This document shows, piece after piece, positions 8,556 through 17,922 of a stretch of 64,000 nt of DNA. Under the pieces are notes generated by a model. That model searched no databases. It had not been told where the DNA came from and saw nothing but the letters and a program-made list of their open reading frames with translations. Position 1 is the stretch's first letter. Each line of letters opens with the position of its first letter. The position numbers were made by a program, and so were the translations under genes. The stretch lies in NCBI RefSeq assembly GCF_013344685.1, contig NZ_CP050137.1, positions 4,333,001-4,397,000 on the forward strand. The letters are read 5' to 3'. This DNA is from Sphingomonas sp. CL5.1. GTDB lineage: Bacteria; Pseudomonadota; Alphaproteobacteria; Sphingomonadales; Sphingomonadaceae.

Positions 8556-9305
8556 ATGGACACCACCGCAAGCAAGCGCGCGACGCTTTATCGCATGGTC
8601 ATGCCCGGCCATATCTGCCCTTATGGCGTGAAGGCGAAATGGCTGCTCGAACGCCACGGCTATCAGGTTGACGACCGCTGGCTCGCCACCCGCGCCGAAA
8701 CCGACGCGTTCAAGGCGCAGCATGATGTGAAGACCACGCCGCAGACCTTCATCGATGGCGAGCGCGTCGGCGGCTATGACGACTTGCGCCGCTTCTTCGG
8801 CAAGCCCGTCGCGGAGCCGGGCGCGACCAGCTACCGCCCGGTGATCGCGCTGTTCGCGATGACCGCGCTGATGGCGCTCGCGGCGAGCTTCGCGGTGGCG
8901 GGCACGCCGTTCACGATCCATGCGGGCGAATGGTTCATCGCGTTCAGCATGTGCGTCCTCGCGCTGCTCAAGCTTCAGGATGTCGAGAAATTCTCCAGCA
9001 TGTTCGTCAATTACGACCTGCTGGCGCGGCGCTGGGTGCCCTATTCCTATCTCTACCCGTATCTGGAGGGGCTGGCCGGCGTGCTGATGGTCGCGGGCGC
9101 GCTGACCTGGCTCGCCGCCCCGGTCGCGCTGGTCATCGGCGGGATCGGCGCGGTTTCGGTGTTCAAGGCGGTCTATGTCGAACGGCGCGCATTGAAATGC
9201 GCCTGCGTCGGCGGATCGTCGAACGTGCCGCTCGGCTTCGTCTCGCTGACCGAGAATGTGATGATGATCGCGATGGCGCTGTGGATGCTGGCGCGGATGC
9301 ACTGA
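8556..9305 (+). CDS. Glutaredoxin-like domain fused to MauE/DoxX-type membrane protein
   Basis: A 249-residue fusion. Residues about 9-86 are a glutaredoxin fold with a monothiol active site CPYG (Cys21) and the cis-Pro and glutathione-binding blocks TTPQTFIDGERVGGYDD. Residues about 95-249 hold four to five hydrophobic segments of the MauE/DoxX redox-membrane type, with a CAC pair at Cys215/Cys217 near the last membrane segment. In MauE relatives such membrane domains pass electrons for disulfide chemistry; here a cytoplasmic glutaredoxin could feed or receive them (inference). It is expressed from a MerR-type promoter and was given the ATG next to the predicted transcript start. Confidence 0.83.
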   Translation: MDTTASKRATLYRMVMPGHICPYGVKAKWLLERHGYQVDDRWLATRAETDAFKAQHDVKTTPQTFIDGERVGGYDDLRRFFGKPVAEPGATSYRPVIALFAMTALMALAASFAVAGTPFTIHAGEWFIAFSMCVLALLKLQDVEKFSSMFVNYDLLARRWVPYSYLYPYLEGLAGVLMVAGALTWLAAPVALVIGGIGAVSVFKAVYVERRALKCACVGGSSNVPLGFVSLTENVMMIAMALWMLARMH

Positions 9306-9421
9306 GCGATTGCGAGGCAGGTGGAATCACCTGTCGGCTCGGAAATCTCGGCAAACAAAGAAAAATAGCGCGCCGAAAATCTGCCTTTCACCTGTCATGG
9401 ACGCGGCGTAAGCGAGTGGGG

Positions 9422-10738
9422 ATGATCGCCCGTACCCTCGCGCTTTCCGCGCTGCTCGCCGTCGGCGCCTGCGCCTATCCGTACAGCCCGCATGCGCTGC
9501 CGCCGATCAGCCAGCCCGCGCCGCGCATTTCCGGCGCACCCATCGCGGCGGCGACGGCACAGGCCGCGCAGCGCGTGCCCGTCATCCTCGTGTCGATCGA
9601 CGGCTTCCGCCCCGATTATCTCGATCGCGGCGTCACGCCCAATCTCTCGCGCCTCGCGGCGGACGGCGTGTCGGCGGCGATGCGCCCGTCCTTCCCGTCC
9701 AAGACCTTCCCCAACCACTGGACGCTCGTCACCGGGCTGCGGCCGGACCGGCACGGCATCGTCGCGAACAATATGGAGGACCCGACTCGCCCCGGCGAGA
9801 AATTCACCATGGCGACCGATGACCCCTTCTGGTGGAACGCCGCCGAGCCGATCTGGGTGACGGCGCAGAAGGCGGGGATTCCCGCCGCCGCGATGTTCTG
9901 GCCCGGCTCGAATGTCGGCTGGGGCGGGGTGCGGGGCAGCGAATGGCCCAACACCGTCCAGGGCGGGATGCGGCCCGACGACTGGCAGCAGTTCACCCAG
10001 CAGATGCCCGGCGAGAACCGCGTCCGCGCGGTGATCGACTGGCTGCGCCGCCCGCCCGCGACGCGCCCCGGCTTCATCACGCTCTATTTCGACACCGTGG
10101 ACACCGCCGGCCACCAATATGGCCCGGCGAGCCAGCAGGTGACTGATGCGGTGGCGCAAGTCGACCGCTGGATCGGCGATCTCGTCGCCGGCCTCGCCGA
10201 ACTGCGCCAGCCCGCCAATCTGGTGATCGTTGCCGATCACGGCATGGCCCCCACTTCCAGCGATCGGGTGATCGCGCTCGATAAGCTCGTCAGCCCGGAC
10301 GACGCGCGGCTGATCGAGGCCGGCCCCTATGCCAGCTTCGAGCCGGTTCCCGGCCATGAGCGCGCGGTGGAGGCGGCGCTGCTCAAGCCGCACGCGCACC
10401 TTACCTGCTGGAGGAAGAGCGATATTCCGGTGCGCTTCCACTACGGCAGCAACCCGCGCGTCCCGCCGTATTTCTGCCTTGCCCAGGATGGCTGGATAAC
10501 GATGAAGACCGCACCGACCAGCGCCTTCACGCGCGGCGAGCACGGCTATGACAACGATCAGGCCGATATGCGCGCGCTGTTCATCGCCAGCGGCCCGGCC
10601 TTCGCCAGCGGCAGGAAGCTGCCGACGTTCGACAATGTCGACGTGGCGCCGCTGCTGCGCGACCTGCTCGGATTGCCGGCGGGCAGGGCTCTCGACGGCA
10701 CCGACGCACCATTTCGCGCTGCGCTGAATCAACGATAA
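9422..10738 (+). CDS. Type I phosphodiesterase/nucleotide pyrophosphatase, lipoprotein
   Basis: A 438-residue member of the alkaline-phosphatase superfamily (NPP branch). A lipoprotein-like signal ends AVGAC, so it is exported. The metal-binding aspartate is in VSIDGFRPDY (about residue 60) and the nucleophile threonine in SKTFPNHWTLVTGL (about 95). Further metal ligands are DTVDTAGHQYGP and VIVADHGMAP, and the final His is in GEHGYDN. These features predict a periplasmic enzyme cleaving phosphodiester or pyrophosphate bonds of nucleotides or similar molecules. It stands alone; the 116 bases before it contain CAGGTG/CACCTG half-sites of unknown meaning. Confidence 0.88.
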   Translation: MIARTLALSALLAVGACAYPYSPHALPPISQPAPRISGAPIAAATAQAAQRVPVILVSIDGFRPDYLDRGVTPNLSRLAADGVSAAMRPSFPSKTFPNHWTLVTGLRPDRHGIVANNMEDPTRPGEKFTMATDDPFWWNAAEPIWVTAQKAGIPAAAMFWPGSNVGWGGVRGSEWPNTVQGGMRPDDWQQFTQQMPGENRVRAVIDWLRRPPATRPGFITLYFDTVDTAGHQYGPASQQVTDAVAQVDRWIGDLVAGLAELRQPANLVIVADHGMAPTSSDRVIALDKLVSPDDARLIEAGPYASFEPVPGHERAVEAALLKPHAHLTCWRKSDIPVRFHYGSNPRVPPYFCLAQDGWITMKTAPTSAFTRGEHGYDNDQADMRALFIASGPAFASGRKLPTFDNVDVAPLLRDLLGLPAGRALDGTDAPFRAALNQR

Positions 10739-10752
10739 GCGAGAGGATGAGG

Positions 10753-11211
10753 ATGCAATATTTCGAGGATATACCGGTCGGCGCGAAGTCGAGCTTCGGC
10801 AGCTATCAGGTGACGCGGGAGGAAGTGATCGCCTTCGCGGAGAAATACGATCCGCAGCCCTTCCACCTTTCCGACGAGGCGGCCGCGCAGACGCATTTCG
10901 GGCGGCTCTCGGCAAGCGGCTGGCATACCTGCGCGATGGTGATGTCGATGATCGTGGAAAATCTGAAGAACCACCGGCAGGCCGGGCTTGGCTCCCCCGG
11001 CGTCGACGAGTTGCGCTGGCTCAAGCCGGTCTATCCCGGCGACACCCTGCGCTGCGAAACCGAGGTGATCGAGAAGCGCCAGTCGCGGAGTCGGCCCGAG
11101 ATGGGCATCTTCAAGAGCCGCATGACCGTGCTCAACCAGCATGACGTGCCGGTGATGACGATGGTGTCGAACGGCCTGATCCGCACCCGGCCGGACGCGG
11201 CGGCGGGGTGA
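10753..11211 (+). CDS. MaoC-family (R)-hydratase/dehydratase
   Basis: 152-residue hot-dog protein of the MaoC/hydratase-2 group, acting on 2-enoyl-CoA or similar thioesters. The hydratase motif YDPQPFHLSDEAA places the catalytic Asp and His at about residues 33 and 38, followed by FGRLSASGWHT. The ATG is preferred over an ATG six bases earlier because the GAGAGG Shine-Dalgarno lies directly against the earlier one. It follows the phosphodiesterase by about 14 bases and may be cotranscribed; no pathway partner is next to it. Confidence 0.9.
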   Translation: MQYFEDIPVGAKSSFGSYQVTREEVIAFAEKYDPQPFHLSDEAAAQTHFGRLSASGWHTCAMVMSMIVENLKNHRQAGLGSPGVDELRWLKPVYPGDTLRCETEVIEKRQSRSRPEMGIFKSRMTVLNQHDVPVMTMVSNGLIRTRPDAAAG

Positions 11212-11386
11212 TCGCGGCGCTTGCCCACGGTCCCTCGTTTGCTATGATTGGCGCAGGCTCGGCCCGCGCCTCCTCCCTCCGATCGGGGAAGTATCATCCA
11301 TACGGGGCAGGCGATCGTCGAACCGTCCATTCGGGCAGCGCATAAGGAGGGGATTGCGTCCACGCCCGGCATGGAGGTTTTCGCCA

Positions 11387-12085
11387 ATGACGCTCTCCGC
11401 CCCGATCCATCGCCTGAAGCGCCGCGCCAGATTGCTGGCGCGCGACCGGAATATCCCGCTGCACGCCGCACTCGATCATGTCGCCCGTCTGGAAGGCTTC
11501 GCCGCATGGAGCCTGCTTTCCGCCACGGTCGCGACGAATAGGCCTCTGCTCGCCAGGCTCAGCGAAGGCGACCTGCTCCTGCTTGCCGCCCGTCCCGGAC
11601 ACGGCAAGACGCTGCTTGGGCTGCGCTTGCTGATCGACGCCGCGCGCGCGGGCAAGAGAAGCGTCCTCTTCACGCTCGAGTTCAGCGAGTCGCAGGCGCG
11701 AACCCACCTTGGCGCGCTGGCTCCGGATGCCCAGGCTGCGGCGATCGAGATCGTGACATCCGACGATATCTGCGCCGACTACGTGATCCGCCACCTTTCC
11801 GACGCATCGCGCGGAACGGTCGCGGTGATCGATTATCTGCAAATCCTCGACCAGCATCGGAGCAAGCCGGCGCTCGGGGAGCAGATCGCCGCGCTTCACG
11901 CTTTCGCGCGAAGCAACGGCGTCATCCTGACGTTCATCGCCCAGATCGACCGCTCATACGATCCCGCGCGCGAGCCATTGCCGGACCTGGCCGATATCCG
12001 CCTGCCCAATCCGCTGGATATAACCCTGTTCTCCAAAGCCTGCTTCCTTCACGAGGGCAGGATGCGCTTCCAGCCGCTCACCTGA
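11387..12085 (+). CDS. Short DnaB-like RecA-fold ATPase without the DnaB N-domain
   Basis: A 232-residue P-loop protein. Residues about 5-46 form helices (HRLKRRARLLARDRNIPLHA and a GFAAWSLL motif). A Walker A GHGKT lies near residues 71-75. The Walker B VAVIDYLQIL (about 146-155) matches the DnaB H3 motif DYLQL, and FIAQIDRS matches the DnaB H4 motif SQLNRS. The whole is therefore a replicative-helicase core half the normal size. GGAGG lies nine bases before the ATG. There are no replication or phage genes near it. It could be a regulator, a helicase-loader mimic or a remnant; helicase activity is not established. Confidence 0.72.
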   Translation: MTLSAPIHRLKRRARLLARDRNIPLHAALDHVARLEGFAAWSLLSATVATNRPLLARLSEGDLLLLAARPGHGKTLLGLRLLIDAARAGKRSVLFTLEFSESQARTHLGALAPDAQAAAIEIVTSDDICADYVIRHLSDASRGTVAVIDYLQILDQHRSKPALGEQIAALHAFARSNGVILTFIAQIDRSYDPAREPLPDLADIRLPNPLDITLFSKACFLHEGRMRFQPLT

Positions 12086-12131
12086 CGCAACCGGCCGGCG
12101 CGCAAGCGCCGGCTGGCCATCGTTAGCCCGT

Positions 12132-12536
12132 TCAGCGGTGCGGCGGCGGCCCACCGCGAGGGCCGCGCCCGCCAAAGTTGCCGCCGCCACGGTTATGGAA
12201 GTCGTGCCAGTTCGGGCGAGGGTTGGGGCGCGGGCCGGCGCCGTTGCCGTTGCCGCCGGGCCGGTTATGCCAGTAATTATTGCCCCGGCCCTCCCAATAG
12301 CGCCGCTGGTCGTCATTCCAGCGATATGGCCGGCGATAATGGTCGTACACATAGACGCCGGTGCCGGGATAATAATAGTCGCCGTACCAGCCCCAATAGC
12401 CGGGGTCGTAGCTGTCGTAATATCCAGGCCCGTAACCGACCGACATGCCGCCATAGCCATAGTCGCCGGCGCAGGCCGAAACGCCCAGCCCCGCTGCCCC
12501 GACCAGCGCCACCAGCATGATCCGCTTGCGATCCAT
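12132..12536 (-). CDS. Small Tyr/Gly/Arg-rich lipoprotein
   Basis: A 134-residue protein with a lipoprotein signal (MLVALVGAAGLGVSAC). The mature part is strongly biased: Gly/Tyr/Asp repeats such as GYGPGYYDSYDPGYWGWYGD, then an Asn/Arg/Gly-rich tail with HNRGGGNFGGRG. GGAGAAGG precedes the ATG. Function unknown; similar low-complexity lipoproteins are common in Sphingomonadaceae envelopes. It is convergent with the DnaB-like gene, and 198 bases lie between its start and the end of apt with no further gene visible. Confidence 0.75.
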   Translation of the reverse strand: MDRKRIMLVALVGAAGLGVSACAGDYGYGGMSVGYGPGYYDSYDPGYWGWYGDYYYPGTGVYVYDHYRRPYRWNDDQRRYWEGRGNNYWHNRPGGNGNGAGPRPNPRPNWHDFHNRGGGNFGGRGPRGGPPPHR

Positions 12537-12734
12537 CGTCCTTCTCCCTCGTTTCCGGGGGCGGCCGGGAAGCCGCCAGCGGTCATCCAAAGATCGAACG
12601 CAAACGGCTGTCGCGCCGCCCACGTTCCTGATTGTAGCGGATTATCGCGCGCAGCGGGTGAAGCGACGCTGAATTGACCCTTTCTCTCCCGTTCAGGTTC
12701 GACGGACCGATAGAGGGCGTCGCCGGATCGGGAG

Positions 12735-13277
12735 CTAATGCCCCGGAAAGCTCACCAGCGCATCCACCTGCACCCCGTCCGCCGCCAGCGCCGCCGCGCC
12801 GCCGAGATCGGGGAGGTCGATCAGGAACTGCGCCTGTGTCACCACCGCGCCGGCCGTGCGCAGCAGGCGGATCGCGGCGCGGGCGGTGCCGCCGGTGGCG
12901 ATGAGGTCGTCGACCAGCAGAACGCGCGCGCCCGGCGCAAGCGCGTCGGCGTGCATCGCGATCCGGTCCTGCCCGTATTCGAGCGCATAATCCTCGGCGA
13001 TGGTTGCGCCGGGCAATTTGCCGTCCTTGCGGATCAGCAGCACACCGGCGCCGAGCGGCACCGCCAACGCGGCGGCGAACAGGAATCCGCGCGCCTCGAT
13101 TCCGGCGACCAGATCGACCGGACCGTCAGTCGCCGCCACCATCCGCTCGACGCACGCCGCCAGCCCCCGCGGCGACAGGAGCAAGGTGGTGATGTCGCGG
13201 AACTGGACGCCCGGCTTGGGGAAATCCGGGATGGTGCGAATCAGCGCCTTCAGATCGTCATTCAACGGCACCTCCAT
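12735..13277 (-). CDS. apt: Adenine phosphoribosyltransferase
   Basis: Purine salvage enzyme making AMP from adenine and PRPP. 180 residues with the Apt N-terminus LNDDLKALIRTIPDFPKPGVQFRDIT, the GIEARGFLFAAALA block, and the PRPP-binding loop VLLVDDLIATGGTA. An in-frame TTG twelve bases upstream is an alternative start. It lies downstream of petC in the same direction but a hairpin between them suggests separate transcription, and GATATAAG in the gap could be its -10. Confidence 0.95.
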   Translation of the reverse strand: MEVPLNDDLKALIRTIPDFPKPGVQFRDITTLLLSPRGLAACVERMVAATDGPVDLVAGIEARGFLFAAALAVPLGAGVLLIRKDGKLPGATIAEDYALEYGQDRIAMHADALAPGARVLLVDDLIATGGTARAAIRLLRTAGAVVTQAQFLIDLPDLGGAAALAADGVQVDALVSFPGH

Positions 13278-13317
13278 CGGCGCGCCCAAGCGGCCGGACC
13301 CTTATATCGTCCAAACG

Positions 13318-13351
13318 CGAAACGGCGGCCGGGGTATCACCACGGCCGCCG
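13318..13351 (-). terminator. Terminator after petC
   Basis: CGGCGGCCG and CGGCCGCCG form a perfect 9-bp stem with an 11-base loop, followed on the minus strand by TTTCG. It is about 40 bases past the petC stop and likely ends the petABC transcript. Confidence 0.55.
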
Positions 13352-13391
13352 CTTCGTCACCTGCTCCCTCATGCGAAGGTGCCGGGCGTCC

Positions 13392-14234
13392 TCAATGCTT
13401 CATGTCGCGCCACACGTTCTGATAGGCGCCCCAGGTGAGGAACATGAAGATCGCGAGGAAGATCACCGAGGCGAACCCGGCGCCGTGACGCGATTCCAGG
13501 TTCGGCTCGGCCGTCCAGGTCAGGAAGGCGGCGACATCGCGCGCCATCTGATCCTTGGTCGCCTTGGTGCCGTCGGCATAGGTGACCTGACCGTCCTGCG
13601 TCAGCGGCGGCGGCATCGCGATGTTCAGGTTCGGGAACACCGGGTTGTAATGCAGCCCCTTCGGCGTCACCGAGCCGGGGAATTCCTTGACCAGGTCGGC
13701 CGGCTGGTCGCGATAGCCCAGCAGCAGCGCGTGGACATAGTTCGGGCCGTTCTCGCGCGCCTTGGCGATCAGCGAGAGGTCCGGCGGCAGCGCGTTGTTG
13801 TTCGCGGCGCGCGCGGCGACCTCGTTGGCGAACGGCGACGGGAACGGATCGGCCGGCACGTTCTTGCGCGTGGCGGGCTCGCCCGTGTCCGGGTTGATCG
13901 ACGGCTGCTCGGTCGCCCAGCCGGCGGCGATCGCTTTTACCTGCGCGTCGGAATAGCCGATCTTGGTGAGATCGCGGAAGTGGACGAACTTCAGCGAGTG
14001 GCAGGCCGAGCAGACTTCCTTGTAGACTTGGAAGCCGCGCTGGACCTGCTGCCGGTCGAAGGTGCCGAACAGGCCGGCGGACTTCAGCCCGGCGTCCTCC
14101 GGATGGATGCGATAGACCTCTTCGGCCGTTTCCGGCGCGGGATCGGTGATCGCGGTCTTCACCGTGCCGAACAGCGCGAAGCCGAGCGCCGCGACGAACG
14201 CCGCGCCGATCAGGAGTGCGATGGTACGAACCAT
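13392..14234 (-). CDS. petC: Cytochrome c1 of the bc1 complex
   Basis: 280-residue membrane-anchored c-type cytochrome carrying electrons from the Rieske protein to soluble cytochrome c. An N-terminal hydrophobic segment (residues 5-25) exports it; the heme site CSACH is at residues 75-79; a later Met-rich region (NIAMPPPL) holds the likely axial ligand; a C-terminal membrane anchor ends in NVWRDMKH. Third gene of the petABC operon, 24 bases after petB. Confidence 0.97.
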   Translation of the reverse strand: MVRTIALLIGAAFVAALGFALFGTVKTAITDPAPETAEEVYRIHPEDAGLKSAGLFGTFDRQQVQRGFQVYKEVCSACHSLKFVHFRDLTKIGYSDAQVKAIAAGWATEQPSINPDTGEPATRKNVPADPFPSPFANEVAARAANNNALPPDLSLIAKARENGPNYVHALLLGYRDQPADLVKEFPGSVTPKGLHYNPVFPNLNIAMPPPLTQDGQVTYADGTKATKDQMARDVAAFLTWTAEPNLESRHGAGFASVIFLAIFMFLTWGAYQNVWRDMKH

Positions 14235-14258
14235 TGTCTTGTCAGTCCCCCGTTCGGC

Positions 14259-15548
14259 TCAGTGCGCCAGCGCGGTTTCGGCCGGCGACGTTCCGCCATG
14301 CTTCGCCAGCACCGCTTCGGTGATCGAGTTGGGCAGCGGCCGCGGCCGCTCCGAACGCGCCACCCATGGCAGGATGATCAGGAAGTGCGCGAAATAATAG
14401 ATCGAGGCGATCTGCCCCATGATGACGTTGCGCGCGATCGGCTCCGCCCCGCCGACATAGCCGAGCACCAGCACGTCGATGAGCAGCACGAGCAGGAACC
14501 AGCGATAGGTCGGCCGGTAGTTGGCCGAGCGCACCGGCGAGGAATCCAGCCACGGCAGGAAGAACAGCAGCAGGATCGAGCCGAACATCGCCAGCACGCC
14601 CCACAGCTTCGCCGGGATCCACAGGAAGTTGAAGGTGAACGACTTCAGGATCGCGTAGAACGGCAGGAAATACCATTCGGGCACGATGTGCGCCGGCGTC
14701 GAGAGCGGGTTCGCCTCGATGTAATTGTCCGGGTGGCCGAGCAGGTTCGGCGAGAAGAACACCAGCAGCGCGAATACCAGGAAGAAGGCGCCGACGCCGA
14801 CGCCGTCCTTCGCCGTGTAATAGGGATGGAACGGCACCGTGTCCTGCTCGCCCTTCACGTCCACGCCGGTCGGGTTGTTCGAGCCGGGGATGTGGAGCGC
14901 CCAGATGTGCAGGATGATGACCGCCGCGATCACGAACGGCAGCAGATAGTGCAGCGAGAAGAAGCGGTTGAGCGCGGCATTGTCCGGCGCGAAACCGCCC
15001 AGCAGCCAGATGCGGACCGTCTCGCCCACGCCGGGGATCGCCGAGAAGAAGCCGGTGATGACCTGCGCGCCCCAGAAGCTCATCTGCCCCCATGGCAGCA
15101 CATAGCCCATGAAGGCGGTGGCCATCATGAGGAGGAAGATCACCACGCCGAGCAGCCACACCATCTCGCGCGGCGCCTTGTACGAGCCGTAATAGAGGCC
15201 GCGCCCGATATGGACATAGACCACCGCGAGGAACATCGACGCGCCGTTGGCGTGCGCATAGCGCAGGAACCAGCCGCCGTTGACGTCGCGCATGATATGC
15301 TCGGTCGAGCCGAAGGCGACCAGCGCGTTGGGCGCGTAATGCATCGCCAGCACCACGCCGGTGACGATCTGGCATACCAGCGCCACGCCGGCGAGCACGC
15401 CGAAGTTCCACCAGTAATTGAGGTTGCGCGGCACCGGATAGCCGGCGCCGATCGCGTTATAGACGAGGCGCGGCAGCGGCAGCTTCTCGTCCAGCCACCG
15501 CATCAGCGGCTGCTTCGGCTCATAATGCTTGGCCCAGGGAAAGCTCAT
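14259..15548 (-). CDS. petB: Cytochrome b of the bc1 complex
   Basis: 429-residue integral membrane subunit with the two b hemes and both quinone sites. The Qo-site signature PEWY is present in [12 protein letters not shown], as is the loop [14 protein letters not shown], and the four heme-ligand histidines lie in the second and fourth helices. Its extended C-terminus corresponds to the alphaproteobacterial bc1 type rather than split b6/subunit IV. It is 11 bases from petA. Confidence 0.98.
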   Translation of the reverse strand: MSFPWAKHYEPKQPLMRWLDEKLPLPRLVYNAIGAGYPVPRNLNYWWNFGVLAGVALVCQIVTGVVLAMHYAPNALVAFGSTEHIMRDVNGGWFLRYAHANGASMFLAVVYVHIGRGLYYGSYKAPREMVWLLGVVIFLLMMATAFMGYVLPWGQMSFWGAQVITGFFSAIPGVGETVRIWLLGGFAPDNAALNRFFSLHYLLPFVIAAVIILHIWALHIPGSNNPTGVDVKGEQDTVPFHPYYTAKDGVGVGAFFLVFALLVFFSPNLLGHPDNYIEANPLSTPAHIVPEWYFLPFYAILKSFTFNFLWIPAKLWGVLAMFGSILLLFFLPWLDSSPVRSANYRPTYRWFLLVLLIDVLVLGYVGGAEPIARNVIMGQIASIYYFAHFLIILPWVARSERPRPLPNSITEAVLAKHGGTSPAETALAH

Positions 15549-15559
15549 CTTGCGCTACC

Positions 15560-16144
15560 TCAACCGACCGTTACGGCCGTGTCAGACTTGAAAGTATAGG
15601 GGGGCACGAACAGGTTCAGTGGCGCCGGCCCCTGCCGGATGCGCGCGGCCGTGTCATAGGCCGAGCCGTGGCACGGGCAGAAATAGCCGCCGAACGGCCC
15701 GCGATTCTCGCCCTCGCCCGCGCCCAGCGGTACGCAGCCGAGATGGGTGCACACGCCGAGCGTGATGAGCCAGTTCTTCTTGCCCGGCTTGGTGCGCTGC
15801 TCCAGCGTCTGCGGATCGCGCAGGATGCTGAGCGGCACCGCGTCGGCCTCCGCGATCTCCTTCGGCGTCAGGTTGCGCACGAACAGCGGCTGCTTGCGAT
15901 AGATCGTCTTGATCGCCTGGCCCGGCGCGATCTTGGACAGATCAACCTCGGTGGTCGCCTGCGCCAGCACGTCGGCGGACGGGTTCATCTGGTTGATGAG
16001 CGGCAGGACGATGACGCCCGCGCCCACGCCCGCCCAGGCGACCGCCGCGATATTGATGAAATCGCGCCGACGGGGATCGTGGCCTTCCTCGAGATAGGGA
16101 GCTGGGTTCTCACCCGGGGGAATCGTGTTTTCGACCGTCGCCAT
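15560..16144 (-). CDS. petA: Ubiquinol--cytochrome c reductase Rieske iron-sulfur subunit
   Basis: 194 residues. [19 protein letters not shown] (about residues 26-44) is a twin-arginine-like signal that also serves as the membrane anchor. The [2Fe-2S] ligands are Cys132-Thr-His134, the structural Cys137, and Cys156-Pro-Cys158-His159. First gene of petABC. The 204 bases before it, shared with divergent trmL, contain the 12-bp palindrome TTTTGCGCAAAA at 16279-16290, a possible regulator site. Confidence 0.97.
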   Translation of the reverse strand: MATVENTIPPGENPAPYLEEGHDPRRRDFINIAAVAWAGVGAGVIVLPLINQMNPSADVLAQATTEVDLSKIAPGQAIKTIYRKQPLFVRNLTPKEIAEADAVPLSILRDPQTLEQRTKPGKKNWLITLGVCTHLGCVPLGAGEGENRGPFGGYFCPCHGSAYDTAARIRQGPAPLNLFVPPYTFKSDTAVTVG

Positions 16145-16348
16145 TCGCTAACCCTTGTCCCTTCCTGCCGGGGCGGGTGCACGGTAACGGATGTCGATCC
16201 TCCCACGCCCGCCTCATGTCCACCGTCCCCACGGAGGCACGGGCCTGATAACCGCGACCCCCGCCCCTGCCAACAGCATTTTGCGCAAAACCGCCAACTC
16301 GCCCCCACCGCCCTTCCGCCGGGCGCCGTCGCGGGCTAACCGCGCGCC

Positions 16349-16798
16349 ATGCGCATCGCCCTGTACGAGCCGGACATCGCCGGCAATGTCGGCACGATCC
16401 TGCGGCTCGCCGCCTGCATGGGCGTCGGCGTCGACCTGATCGAGCCGATGGGCTTCCCGTGGAGCGATCGCGCGCTCGCCCGCGCCGGGATGGACTATGC
16501 CGCCGCCGTGGCGGTGACGCGCCATGCCGACTGGGCGGCCTTCGCGGCGCGGGCGACGGGCCGGATCGTGCTCGCCACCACCAGCGGGGCGATTCCCCTG
16601 CCCGACGCCGCGTTCAGACCCGACGACGTGCTGCTGTTCGGCTCGGAAGGCGCCGGCGTGCCGCAGGCGGTCCATGATCGCGCGGACATGCGCGTGCGCG
16701 TCCCGATGCATGCCGGCTTCCGCTCGCTCAACGTCGCGGTGTCGGCGGCGATGGTGCTGGGCGAGGCGCTGCGCCAGACCGGCGGCTGGGCGGCGTGA
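16349..16798 (+). CDS. trmL: tRNA (cytidine(34)-2'-O)-methyltransferase
   Basis: 149-residue SPOUT-class methyltransferase that 2'-O-methylates the wobble base of tRNA-Leu. It begins MRIALYEPDIAGNVGTILRLAACMG and holds the knot motifs LFGSEGAGVP and RVPMHAGFRSLNVAVSAAMVLGEALRQ that bind S-adenosylmethionine. Length is typical (about 150). Divergent from petABC. Confidence 0.94.
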   Translation: MRIALYEPDIAGNVGTILRLAACMGVGVDLIEPMGFPWSDRALARAGMDYAAAVAVTRHADWAAFAARATGRIVLATTSGAIPLPDAAFRPDDVLLFGSEGAGVPQAVHDRADMRVRVPMHAGFRSLNVAVSAAMVLGEALRQTGGWAA

Positions 16799-16844
16799 TT
16801 CGGCCGTGCCAGCTCACCGCCTCGCCAGCTTCGCGCGGCCTTCC

Positions 16845-17852
<1,008 letters not shown>

Positions 17853-17922
17853 CTAACCTACCATAACAGATGTTACGCCGATTCGCCGCGCCGCCGCAAG
17901 CCCTGCCGGCGGGGCGGCGGCC

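Noticed and set aside
8530..8600. A mercury-resistance operon
   Set aside because: No merA, merT or merP, and the regulator lacks the Cys82 equivalent; only operator and regulator resemble the mer system.
9306..9421. CAGGTG-GAAT-CACCTG near 9314-9330 as an operator or terminator
   Set aside because: Six-base arms only and no T-run; expected by chance.
12738..15599. A 953-codon open frame on the plus strand opposite apt, petC and petB
   Set aside because: High GC keeps the antisense frame open; its translation is Arg/His-rich low complexity and lies exactly across well-identified genes.
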